A stretch of DNA of 64,000 nt from Ciona intestinalis (taxonomy: Eukaryota; Chordata; Ascidiacea; Phlebobranchia; Cionidae): contig NC_020174.2 in assembly GCF_000224145.3 (NCBI RefSeq), positions 1,561,963 to 1,625,962 of the forward strand, read 5' to 3'. Below, piece by piece: positions 1 through 11,645 of the stretch. Made by a program: the position numbers and the translations under genes. The notes beneath the pieces are model-generated. The model had not been told where the DNA came from. It worked only from the letters and a program-made list of their open reading frames with translations, and did not search any database. Each line of letters opens with the position of its first letter. Within the stretch, counting starts at the first letter, position 1.

Positions 1-660
1 ACCGCAAGATTGGCTTTACTAATCGACAATGATAAGACCGCATTGGTTAATATGCTTACCTCCTGGTAAATGGGCTCCCAGTTGCTGCATGTTGGCAAGG
101 CACAGCCGCTTGTCAGAAGGCGGTGCTTGCATGTCGATTTCCTCCATATTGACCATCGAAGAACGCTCATCCAACGATGGGGAACCGTCTAATACCAATC
201 AATTTTCAAATTGCAGCATAGTTCAGTTAACAACAGACACCGAAGCAATGACATGAAAAATAAAAACTAAATCCAATTAGCAAAAGCAGCGAATTAACAC
301 GACAACTACTACGACTGGTTAAGTGTGATATACGCAATACATCATGCCCTCGACTTTTACACAAATAAAATAACCTAAGGCCGATTTGCGATGGATGCTT
401 ACAAAATACTCGGGGTAATTAGCAATTAACACAATAACTAATACGACCGGTTTAATCATATATTTTGGCAACACGATCTGTATATTGCCTTTTACAAAGA
501 TAGAATTCCTTACGGCTGTTTTAACGTCGACGCCTACAAAATAGTTGTGGTAGTATACAGGGAGAAATTTTTCTAGGAAAGAGGACGGCGCTCGTACAGA
601 CCTGTCACAAACCTGTCAGACAAGGAAAATAACAAAACCTGTACTACAGATGATGACTAC
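1..660. other. no gene recognised
   Basis: No convincing exon or repeat boundary is seen on either strand before the first gap. It may be intron or 5' flank of the vWA gene, since that gene's start is not visible. Confidence 0.4.
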
Positions 661-1126
661 TTGNNNNNNNNNNNNNNNNNNNNNNNNNNNNNNNNNNNNN
701 NNNNNNNNNNNNNAACAACAACTGAATCATCAACAGCAGAACCAGCACCAGAACCACCAACAACAACAGAAACTACAACCACAAAAGTTCAACCTGCTTT
801 AAAACCAAAACCAACAACAACAACAGAAACTACAACCACAAAAGTTCAACCTGCTTTAAAACCAAAACCAGCAACAACAACAGAAACAACAACAACAAAC
901 ACTACAACAACAAAAGTTCAACCTGCATCTAAACCCGAACCAACAACAGAAACTACAACAGCAAAAGTTCAACCTGCATCAACACCAGAACCAACAACAA
1001 CAACAACAACAACAAAATTTCAACCTGAATCTACACCAGAACCAACAACAACAGTCACAAGTATAGTGACAACTGTTTCACCCAGGGAAACAACAGAAGA
1101 ATTTATAATCACAAATGCAACTACAG
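661..1126 (+). repeat. Thr/Pro-rich coding minisatellite
   Basis: About 400 bp of aca/cca-rich degenerate tandem units, each encoding TTTETTTTKVQPA-like blocks with Lys-Pro or Glu-Pro spacers. It lies inside the first visible exon of the vWA gene and next to a 50-N gap, so the repeat number in the assembly is unreliable. Such tracts are typical O-glycosylated stalks. Confidence 0.8.
664..713. other. assembly gap (50 N)
   Basis: A run of 50 N at the edge of the Thr-rich tandem repeat of the vWA gene, probably a repeat-induced assembly break of unknown true length. Confidence 0.95.
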
Positions 1127-3180
1127 GTACATTTCATATAAAAGAATAAACGAATATACATGGCAGGGGAACGCCCGTCTTTATAGCGGTGTTCTGTTTC
1201 ACACACCTTATGCTAAAAGTTACGAAGTATTTTACTTTGTGGATGATTATATACGGCTGACAATTTAGACAACCAATAAGGAGGACCACTGGGTTGGAGA
1301 AATTACCGATAAGTGTCTTGCCCAAGGACACATACGCACACAGTTGCAGTTCTAACAAGCCTTAAAAAAACTTGTTCTTCTTGTTTATGTTTGTTTGTTT
1401 TCAGCTTGTACCAGCACATACAACGACATCATGTTTGTTATGGACAGTTCAGCTTCATTAACCACAGAAGATTATTCATTATCAATCTCTTTTATTAAAC
1501 AAGTTGTAGCCAAGTTTAATCTTACTACAACGCATGTTGGGGTAATGCAGTATTCCCACTACTTTCAATCAAGGTATTTGTGTCTTTTAGTCTTCTACAC
1601 TGTAGGACCTTACCCATATGGCTCCTGTTTGTACCGATGCTTAAATACTGTTTAAAACTACTGTATGTCAATCCTTGAATGTAATATTGTTTATGGATGT
1701 CCAAAAAAGAGCCAGCATAATGTTTACAAAATCTGTATTTCTAAACTTATTCATATTAGTTAAGACATAAGAATCAATTTGTTTAGGTCACTTGAAGACC
1801 AACCATATTTGGAGACTGTGATAAGAATTGGTCAGTTCAATAGAAAGCAAGATTTTGATGTAAGTACACAAACAGTAATTACATGTTACACCACACACAA
1901 TTGCAGTTAGTGTTTGTGGTAGTAGTTCACTCGCTACCTCCCCTCGATAACACTCCGGTGCTTTTGTTCCTGCTGCCTGCGACAAGTAATTAATGCTTTT
2001 GTTGTGTCTTGTTGTAGCACAGTCATCAGTTAGTTTAGTTGATACTGCAGATTTCAGTATAGTTACGTAATAAGGGGTTACTTTAGGTTTATTACTTTAT
2101 TATGATGTGTTGTATTGTTATTATATGTTTTAGATATCCATCGTTTTAGTTCGTTAAAGCCAAGTATGATAAGTTACTTTATCACAGCCTTCCCATTTAA
2201 CATAACATAAGTTCTTATCTCTCCATAAACGAGGGCCAAGATCGTGTTGTTTAAAGAACTAAGAGATGGAAATCAACAGCAAAGCAACATTTGTTAAAGC
2301 ATGCTATGGACAAAAAGTGTGGAAAAGAATGTCAGTTAAAAGAGTGGCTGTTGCACCCAGTCCTAAAGATACAGAAAACATTTTTCTTTTTGGGTATAGC
2401 TAGGAAAAACTCAACCTGAGGTCTCTTGACATACCTCGCTGTTCGATTTTACTTATATAAAATAAATTACATGCCTTTGCTGGTGTACTCAAGAAAGTCT
2501 GCGTGATTACTATTAAGTTGCCCAGGATAAAAGTGATTATGGTAATGGCTTTTCTAATTGTAATCCAGAATGCAATGGATAGCATGCGGCAACATGGCTT
2601 TAAAACCTACACTGCTCAAGCCGTGTTAAAAGCTCTAGAAGTTGACTTTCCATCTGCACAAAGATATTCTGACCCCTGCACTGTTAAGTCGATTGTTCTG
2701 ATCACAAATGGGAGGTAAGAACAACTTTTTGTTGTAAAAAGTAATATTTGTCAGAAACTGTGGATTACTTTTTGCAAACTCTATTGATTACAGGTAGAGT
2801 CGTTATATTACGATTTTTATTATTATTATTTTCTTTTGTATTTTTACTTTAATATTCCAAGTGTGTATTTTGTTTCTTTTTGAATCTACCAGATCATCAG
2901 ATGTTCGAAAAATTCCAGAAGTTTCTCTCCGTGCTCGAAACCTCGGTATTCGGATATTTGCGATTGGTGTTGGTCGGCACAGCTGGACCGAACTTCAGGT
3001 AAAAATAAAAATACGAATAAAGTTTGTCTTGTTTAGATAAATAATTACGTTTCATTTATTACATGACAGATATTGACAGTGGGTGAGATAGGAAACAACT
3101 CAAGGTTTTTTTCCTTCCCAAGTTATTCTAAACTTCCATTCATAATTCAACAACTGGTGGCGCAGCTTATGGCTCAATGA
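714..3180 (+). CDS. Thr-rich stalk plus von Willebrand A domain protein (5' partial)
   Basis: Exons read: up to 714-1126, 1405-1573, 1787-1859, 2569-2714, 2893-2998, 3070-3180, all with GT/AG borders and matching phases; the 5' end is lost in the gap at 664-713. The first exon encodes a mucin-like stretch of Thr/Pro/Lys/Glu repeats containing KVQPA units. The rest is one vWA domain: beta-1 IMFVMDSSAS with the MIDAS DxSxS motif, the LEDQPY and IGQFN strands, TYTAQAVLKAL (MIDAS Thr region), VLITNGRSSD, and IRIFAIGVG. The third MIDAS position, usually Asp in ITDG, reads Asn here. The protein stops right after the vWA with no membrane segment, so it is probably secreted unless the missing N-terminus says otherwise. 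vWA domains of this kind occur in matrix and adhesion proteins. The neighbouring CUB gene converges on it. Domain call firm; full length unknown. Confidence 0.85.
1145..1350 (-). repeat. diverged SINE in vWA intron
   Basis: The region contains the family's body landmarks (actttgtggatgatta, ccactgggttggag, gtgtcttgcccaaggacaca) with many differences, so it is an old copy. It lies in the intron between the Thr-rich exon and the first vWA exon. Confidence 0.6.
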
Positions 3181-3588
3181 AGAATTTTATGTAAGTATTT
3201 TATTTTGTTTTTTATATCTTGGGGTAGATAATATAAGACAACTGTGTTGAAACAACTGATGTTGTAATGTCGCGAGAGGTTAAACAACAACCAAGTGTCA
3301 TTTACATATTTGTAACCTACTCTATAGGGGTGGTATCTTATGGGAAAAAAATGACCTGATATTTAAAGTTAAATCTGAAATTAATTTCCTAACTACTCAC
3401 TGCAACCCTAACTCACCATAGTAGGCTACACCTTACACCAGCATACCAGAATCTCTGCCACATTTTTATCTTGTTTTTGAAATCAATACTGAGGTTCTTC
3501 AATTTGAGGTCTGCATTTTGGTGGGTTTATAAATTTAAAACCACGATTCATAGTTTTTCCTATTTGGTATGATAGCAGTATCCATACT

Positions 3589-3820
3589 GTTGGTTGTAGG
3601 TTTGAATGAATGCAACTTGCTTTATTCTCGCGTGGCCGGAAAACAACAGCAGGTGTATCACCCTGTGCCAGCTTACGAGTTACAATGTGTGTTACTTTGT
3701 GGGTGATAATTTTTTATAATGCTTCATAATTTGGACAACCCATTAGTGACCCTTGTTTTGGAGCAATTGCCGTTAAGTGTCTTGCCCAAGGACACAAACA
3801 CCCACAATGGTAGCAGCAGC
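3589..3820 (-). repeat. tRNA-derived SINE, head-truncated copy
   Basis: It shares with the copy at 50428-50742 the body from the (gaat)n end through ctcgcgtggccgg, tttgtgggtga and gtgtcttgcccaaggacac. The tRNA-like head is missing. It lies between the vWA and CUB genes. Confidence 0.75.
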
Positions 3821-4216
3821 AAGTTTAATTGAGTTTGTCACCAAAATCGAACAGAGTATGTTTTTCAGAATCACAAGACTACATGAAGTTGCTTTGCAAG
3901 CTTTATTCAAGTCATTCTAGTTAATAAAAATTATATCATGGTGTTGCTGTGAAATTTTAATTGTTTGTTTAGTCAGCTACAAAATTCTAAAAATACTTAG
4001 GGCTATCAATACATTTAGCCCTCCGAAAATGAAATAGTATATCCGTGAGTATAATTAATTTCCGACCTAAATTGGTCTGATAAAGCTACAGCGGTAATTT
4101 TTTTTTAAACGAGAACTTTTTCATTTATTTGAAACGATTTTTGATGATATTTTACACCTGCCGTACACAAAACATAATCGTTCACACAATTGGTATAAAT
4201 TAAAAAAAAAACACAT

Positions 4217-7200
4217 TTAATTGCAAAGAAAACTTATAAATACGGAAACAGCGATTAAATTTGTAAGAAATAAAGGCAGCGCTCCAGTCTTGGTGTCAGC
4301 GCCTGACGCTGCTGTTCGCTGAAGGTGGTAATTCAAAGTTGTCGTTGTAGATTGTGTTGCTGAAAAATTAAAGCGGTGCTGTAGGGTTTGTTTTATTACT
4401 GTGGGCCGGAGTAAGATAGGTCACTTTTTCTTTCTCTTTTTCCTGGTCGTGTTTTAAACAATTAACAACGATCTAGGGGAGTCGTGAGGATATGATTTTA
4501 TAATTCTTTGCATTTTCTTTGTTTACTACCAAATTGGGCGAGAAAATAGAATGAAAATGTGTCCCATCTTTCCCCAACCTACTATATATAGTCAGGTCGA
4601 GAAAGATGGGACACAGTTTCGCTCTATTTTTTCGTCTTATTAAGTAGTGGACAAAGAGCATTCAAAAAATATAAAACCGTATCCTTATAACTCTCATCGA
4701 CTGTTGTTAATTGTTAAAAACACGATTAGGATATTTGGATAATATGTGCTAAAAGTGTCCCGTCTTTCCCAATTCTACTATATACAAAACTGTATCCTCA
4801 TGATTCTCAAAGAGTGTTGAAAATATTGGGATTGTGTGCTAACAATGTTCATCTTATCCCACAGTAAAATATAACAAGTTTATGTTAACTCTTGGTGGTA
4901 TTTCCTGTTTATAGTCTTTACAATTAACTGTAAGAGATATGTTGCTCTGGTTAACGCGCAATGCCACTAGCGCGTATAAATGTGTCCTTGGCCAAGAGAC
5001 TCAAATGACAATTGCTTAAACTCAGTTGTTCTTCCGTGTTATCATGATTCCCGTTATCCTACCACGCAATAATTATTAAGTCCAACTTATTTTTTGCTAA
5101 TTATGCAGATGTAAAGATATGTCATATGTTAATTTCAAAAACAAGGATTAAAACCAAATAAATCCACTTACCTAGCAAATGTTTTAAAAAGAAAGGCGTT
5201 GTGGCGCCGTCGTGTGCGCCATCAGTAGCTTCGACTTCTATAAATAGAAAGAATTTGTTTATTTCATATTCGTCCACATTAACCTATACAGCATCACGAC
5301 TTAGTAATTTATTATGTTAAATTAACTTCAGTATTTTTAAAGGGCGTGAGCAATAAAGGGCAGAATATCCGGTCGAATGCTAATGAATTTACCCATATAA
5401 ATCGTGTGAACATTTAGTCAGGGCTAACTAGAGTAAAATTTTTTGGCATAATTAGGAACCTTGACAAACCGTTATGTGACAAATTTTGAATACTGTTTTT
5501 ATATTTGGTGTAAAATTTACATGCATTTGATAAACTGGTTCAAAACGTAGCTTTTAACAAAAGATTTTACGTTATTGCAAGTTGGGTAGCCTATCACATT
5601 GCTTAATCATATACAAAATTAGTGTACTTTTACTCGTCAAGTAGTTCTTACAATTAAATTAGTGTATTTTTACGACTGTGGTTTGGGCTGCTAAATCCCT
5701 TCTCTTTATAGCGTTTAATTAATTTGGCATTCGCCACTGTATTAGAAAAGATAAACTAAACCTATATAACGTTATGCTTACCACTAAAATTCGCAATGAA
5801 TCCTTCGTACGAGTACGATCTATCTGTTGTGAATCGCAGTTGAAGTAAATTCCCTGTAGTTGTGAAAGTTAGTGGGGACAACAATCTACCGTAGAGAGCG
5901 TCAACCTCTTCGTGACCATCGTATATCTAAATAAGATAGCGGTTTAAGTTAAATGACATGGTGGTATTTTTGTATTATAGTAGGATGGGGGGAAATGGGA
6001 CACCTTCGGCGCATAATATCCGAATATCTTGATCGTGTTTTAAACAACGGTCTATGGGAGTCTTGAGCATATAGTTTTATAATTCTTTGAAAGTTCCTTG
6101 TTTCCTACCACATTGGACAGGAAAATAGAGTTAAAATGTGTCCCAATTTCCCCCACCCTACTATAAATTAAGATCAGTTACAAAAAAAAAAACAGTTAAA
6201 AGATTTAATGTAAGGTAAAGCCAGGGGCGAAGTAGCGCAAATATAAACTGCGTGTTGTGAATTGTTATTGCCCGGTATTCGATCTACAATGACCAAAGAC
6301 CAGAGTGGTTTCGGTTTGTCAAACGTCCTTACTTCATAAACAACAATGTGGAACATGATTGCAAACGTGATAAGTCTGTTCTATTCTATATGGGCGTGGT
6401 CACACGGCGTGTAACATCAGGGGACTTCGAGTTCAAACATTAGGCAAGGACATCATAATAGCTCGGGGGGTAATAAACCAACTTTGCAATAAATCATATT
6501 TATGGCGTGGCATGCTGGATGCCACTTATAGGAAAGAGAATAGATTGAAGTATGCAATTGCACTTGGTAAGACTATTTAAGCAATGTCGCCGTAATAACA
6601 GACATTAACTCATTTAAAATACTGTAGGCAATGCAACACAAAAATACTTTAAATAATCTCCATCAGAGTTATGTTACGGGAAATGACATTTAGGACGTGA
6701 CGTCACAAAATGGTTATTTCCTATTTAGCGTTTAATCGATAATGACGTTATAATTGCATTTCGCGAACAGACGCTGCTACTATTGTGAGCGTGTATATGG
6801 ACCTTGTGCAAGACACTTGCTTTAATCTATAAAAAAATGCTTTAATCTATAAGTTACTTATGGGCTGTGTAAAAAACGCCTCTTCCCAAATAAGCATCCA
6901 CAAAGTTACAAACGTGGCACCGCGTAAGCGGGCACGAGGTGTGTGAAACGGAACATTCGTTCCCTTCAACGCGAGGATAAGTAGTTACATTTTTTTAATC
7001 AATTAATAACACCATACCAACAAATGGTCGCAGCACGCTTCGGTCGAAAAATATGGGACATAAAGTCGAATTCGTTTGTTTGGTCGAGCCTGTATTCTCC
7101 ATAAGCAATCTAAGTTGTTTGCGTAAGACTCCGGGTAACCAGGAGACACCAACTGCTGTGGAGATTCAGTGGCTGTGGCGTTGTAACCGCATGAAACTGT

Positions 7201-9475
7201 GTGAATAACAAGAAATGGAAATTAGATTAGGCGGACACTTTATTTAAACAAGGGAATGGTGATGCCATTTTTGCCGAATTATATATGTCTCTTAGGTATA
7301 CGATTTCTTTATTGCAAACGTTTCAGTTAAAAAACTAAAAAATATATATTTTTTTAAAAACGGAAAGTATGAATTGTAATGACAGCATGCCAACTGACCA
7401 GAAATAGAGAACTGTTTTATGAAGCTAAGAAACATGATAAAACCACAAATATATTTAATTTTATACCTGTAGGGGGCGAGGTCGTAGTTGGAACGACTTG
7501 AGACGTAACAGTTTCTAAAAATATTTTATTAGAAATTAAAACAGCTGTAAGGCAACTATCGAGCGCATGTATAAGTTATAGTTGGGCAGCCTGTGTTATA
7601 ACTAGACAGCGGATATGAGGTGCACCTGCCGTTTGTGTGGTAACAATATCATTCAGACGGTATGTATAGTAGAGTCGGGGGAGATATGGGACACATTTTT
7701 ATTCCATTTTCTCGTCCCAAGGGAATTTTACTACGGCAGGCATAATTCAGGCGACCTGTTTTTTGCCAAAGTTGGTTTAACACAAGGTATTAAATAGTCA
7801 ACATTATCCGATCTTACCGACAACAGTAGCAAAGAATCCATAACTTGTAACAGAACCATCGGTACGAAACCTCACAGTTAACCTTGGTGCTTTAGATTGA
7901 AGATTAATGTCAGTGATGTTTCCACTTAAGGTATAAATAAAGGGGTGACCGGGATCGAATATCTAAGAAAAAAGAAAACATAATTATCTTTTTGATAAAA
8001 GAAACGAAGATCAAATTAGTTAAACCGAGGAAAGATTCACAGAATTCATTAAAATTGTCATAGAATTAAAGGCAGGAGTTAACATAACATGAATTTTCTT
8101 TCTTTCTTAATAGTATAGCGAAGATCGGCCCTGTATTAACAACAATAAGAGGGAAATTACCAGGGAGACGGCTGTCGTTAACATCACGGTTTGAGTAAAA
8201 ACTACCTTAAGTTAAATTGTCAAATAAAATCGTTGCTGCTAAACCCACAGTCATATTTCACCTGCACTCTATCGCAGCATTCTTGCGTTGAAATATTTGT
8301 GAATTGAATCCTCATGCGACTACCAGGTGAAACGTTTAAGTCCCATCTGCAGTCCATGTTGTTGAGGTAGTGACGTGGCCATCCTGGTGACGTCATCACT
8401 TGTGGGGTACTGGTGACGTTGATGGTTCGTCTGCAATCTAAGATCAAAAGAATGGGGTTTAATACGTGGGTATTACCTTTTTATTGTCCTTTTTTATAGA
8501 CACTTAACACCCGTGCTGCAACAAAAAGATGTGAAAACCATTATAGAATTTTATGGCATATATTTCTTTATCGCTTTGCAGCAATTGGCACATGAATTGA
8601 ACAAGCCTAAAAAAAGTTAATTGTGTTCTCGTGACACACTACTACTTGGGCGAACTGTTGCGAAGCCTCTATTTAGACTGTGTTGGACGTTTTAAAAGCA
8701 TTTTAATTAAGATGAAATGAAATTGCGTCAGAATCAAACGCTGTTGTTAGGGCGTAATTTTCCTGATTAAATTTTCGAATTAATTTGAATTGTCTATGCG
8801 GGAATTAGTGAATGGCATTTTTGGTGAATATACCTTGTATGGTGTATATATACCAATAAATTATAAAGCATAAACATGTATCGTCCTTTGTCATGTATAT
8901 TTACGTCATACCGTGACGTCATTCGAGCTAAGCAAATAGGAAAAAGAAAACCTTACAGCGGGAAACCCCCTAAACGTTGCCTAACTAAAAGGAAGTCGCG
9001 GTGAAATAATAAACGTGATTGTGGCGTCATTATACGTTACAATAGTCAGCGTTTGTCTTTGAAAAGTTAAATGTAACCTGCTGCTAATAGATTTGGAAGT
9101 ACTGTAAAACATATGTTTTGAACAGATTCGCCTCTTTTTACTCGATTAATTTTCTTGAATAATTATTACTCCGTATCTTATTTATATAGAGTTTTTGTAC
9201 TTATGGCTCTATAATTCGTATTGCATGCAGCTTTGACTAACTTCTACAAAGTACATATAGTAAGCAATACTCGAACTAAGACTATATTTTACCGTTTCTG
9301 CTACACTATTGTTTTAAGCTCAAACCCCAGCATCAAATGCGTACGGGAAAATGAATTCCAAACGATGTAAATCTAAATAAACAACTAAATTACCTTGTGC
9401 ATAAATAGGATGCAACAAAAGAAAAACCGCCATCTCCAGATAACGAAAGAGCTTCACCCGATGTAGTAACTGCAT
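4217..9475 (-). CDS. two-CUB-domain protein, probably GPI-anchored
   Basis: Eight exons, phases consistent throughout: 9475-9394, 8437-8262, 7962-7818, 7514-7467, 7196-7018, 5926-5782, 5237-5172, 4359-4217, giving 327 aa. Exon 1 encodes a signal peptide ending LLLHPIYAQ. CUB1 spans exons 2-3 and CUB2 exons 5-6; each is split after an ECCDRVQ or ACCDHLL motif. Both second halves lack the usual fourth CUB cysteine, so the adjacent Cys pair marks a divergent subfamily. Exons 4 and 7 are short linkers; exon 4 is Thr/Pro-rich. The last exon ends in a small-residue site and a hydrophobic tail, ALPLFLTNLIAVSVFISFL then CN-stop, as in GPI-signal proteins. It is paralogous to the four-CUB gene at 28-35 kb, sharing exon lengths (179 and 145 nt) and phases. 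CUB domains bind protein or glycan ligands outside the cell; the ligand here is unknown. Confidence 0.88.
4398..4784. mobile_element. two MITE copies (family M1) in inverted tandem
   Basis: Family M1 is about 190-200 bp, with ends tatagtagggtggggaaaga and its inverse, and an interior including cgtgttttaaacaattaac and ttctttgtttactaccaaa. The first copy runs to about 4590 and the second follows immediately in reverse orientation to about 4784. A further fragment (4790-4870) may be a third. It lies in the last intron of the two-CUB gene. Confidence 0.75.
5975..6166. mobile_element. MITE family M1 copy
   Basis: Complete copy with both terminal inverted repeats (tatagtaggatggggggaaa and its partner tttcccccaccctactata). 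It lies in the intron splitting CUB2 of the two-CUB gene. Confidence 0.8.
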
Positions 9476-10023
9476 TGCTGTCAGATAAAAAACACAAAAT
9501 ATGCTTTTGGGAGTTCGTTTGTAATGCCTAATGCTGGTAATAATAGTGCTATGGTTCTGAACGTAAACGAATAAAATGGGTGGATTACGAAAAAAATCGG
9601 TTTTGAAGCGATTTTATGGCCATGTCTAAAGTTAGCACGCGCGTGTTTTGAAATCACGTTTGAATGCTGCAGAAGCTGTAGTTCTATTACGAAATAAAGG
9701 GCCGGGCACGAATTGGTTCTGTGACATACCACTACAGACCGCGCACGTGCTCACGAAACGAAAACAGAATTACCATTCACCACGAATAAACTAACGAGAA
9801 TTGGGATATTATCAATGTTCGTGCTTAATATACAGACACCGTGGGCAATAAATCAAACGACAAATCAATGCAAATCAACCGTGTACTCGTGGTTTGGTGA
9901 AGCAGACACGTTTTCTTTTCTTAACTTTTGTGAACTCGTAAACTCTTAAAGCGTTCAAAAACAGTAATTAACCAGGCATACATAAAAGAAAGACAAATTT
10001 CGTCAAATATTAACCCACAAAGT

Positions 10024-10216
10024 TATATGGGGAGACGGGATACCTTTTGCACATAAATATCTCAATATATTGATCATGTTTTACACAATTAACAACGGCC
10101 TATGGGAGTCGTGAGGATACGGTTATAAAATTCCTTGATTGTTCTTTGTTTACCACCAAATGAGACGAAAAATTATTATGAAAATGAATCCCAGATAACC
10201 CCAACCAACTAAATAC
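10024..10216. mobile_element. MITE family M1 copy, degraded
   Basis: The interior landmarks are kept in order (atcatgttttacacaattaa, gggagtcgtgaggatacgg, ttctttgtttaccaccaaat), but the ends are worn. Intergenic. Confidence 0.7.
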
Positions 10217-10429
10217 ATACGTACCAACTCGTAAGCGGGCACGAGGTGTATGTGTAACAATCGTAGTAATCGTTGTTTGAGCCCGTGGGTGATTGCCCGC
10301 GCCTAATCAACTACAGCGTTTCTTGCCGCATTCTTGGCACACGAATGGCTAACACCACGTGTCGACTGGCCGGTTAACGCTAGGATTTGAGATTCTCCTG
10401 ACTGCATCGTACTGGGCGGATGCCATTGT

Positions 10430-11335
10430 TATACTGTGTGTAAACGCTATATACTGTGTTTAGTTGATTTTATATGAAGCGAATAAATAAGTAACGCTCT
10501 TGACCACAGACGGAGCGCACAGTATAGCAAGAAGATTTTGAGCAAGAATATTTTAAGCAAGAAGATTTGAGCAACAATATTTTAAGCAGGAAGATTTTTA
10601 ACTGAACTGCTTTTAACCATCGCCTAATTATGAACTGGGAAGAAATTTTAACTCCGTTCTTTTAACGTTTGAAAGTTTTTGCGACAGTGTGGGCGCAAAC
10701 GAAGCAACCGAGAAAAATGTTGTTCTCCTAAGTCTACCAAACGAGACGAAGTTCGACATGCGGCCAATCGATGGAGTCCTGCAAAATCTGAGTTACGAGC
10801 AGCTCAAGAAATGGTTTGCGCCGTTTATCAGTGTACAAAGGCCGGCAACTATTACCGAGAAACCAAGCGATCGGTGAGTCGGAAAGAAGTTTTGTAACCG
10901 TTCTTACAAACCTGGGTGAAATGGCTTATCCACGTGAATCGGACGAACATATCCGAAATGACGTCATGTACAACATGCTCTTCAATGGATTACGAAATCG
11001 CAATCAGGTTGAACAATTACTGTAAAGTTCCGAAAACAAATTAGCATACAGCACAGTTTTATTGAAACAGCCAAAAGCTACTCGGCAAAAAGGAGCGAGC
11101 ACCTGTCAGTCAACCCGTCACAGTTCTACAATCTAATGAAAAGAAACGACCGACCGACCTACCTCCCTCGATCACGCAATTACAAGGACAACTAGAGGAG
11201 ACATTTCACCGACAACTATAACCAAACAGGACACGACACCCGGTCTTCTGAAAAAGAATTGAGAACGTGCATCAACTGTGGTGAAAACAGAACACTTGTG
11301 TTATAACGACTGTCGTTGAAGAAGTTACGCACGTA
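10430..11335 (+). mobile_element. retroelement gag fossil, broken
   Basis: A relic of an LTR-type retroelement: gag-like capsid sequence and a nucleocapsid-like zinc-knuckle remnant (CINCGE) are recognisable across several frames, preceded by AT-rich tandem units (gcaagaagatttt). No polymerase is seen, and it is clearly broken in several places. Family uncertain; age old to moderate. Confidence 0.6.
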
Positions 11336-11339
11336 GTAA

Positions 11340-11645
11340 CAGAATGAGTGAATGTAACTTTTTTATAAAGAAAATCAAAATTTCCCTAAGGTATAGACTG
11401 ACCAAAAAATGGTTTTATATTTTTTAAAATAATCTGTATATCTCTAAAGCCAATCTAAACAAGTCGTGGTGAAATAAGTAGATTTTTAATAATAGATTTT
11501 AAAACAACTTCAACTTCTTGGCCTGTAAAAACGGTAACTGACAACTGTAATGTACACAGTATCTGTGTAGTTTTATTTTGCATCAACTTTAACAAATTAA
11601 CAAATGTAAAACCACAAGATAACAATAAGCTTGGGCTGTATGACA
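11340..11645. other. no gene recognised
   Basis: AT-rich stretch between the gag fossil and the astacin gene's stop codon. It presumably holds the astacin 3' untranslated region; nothing else is seen. Confidence 0.4.
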
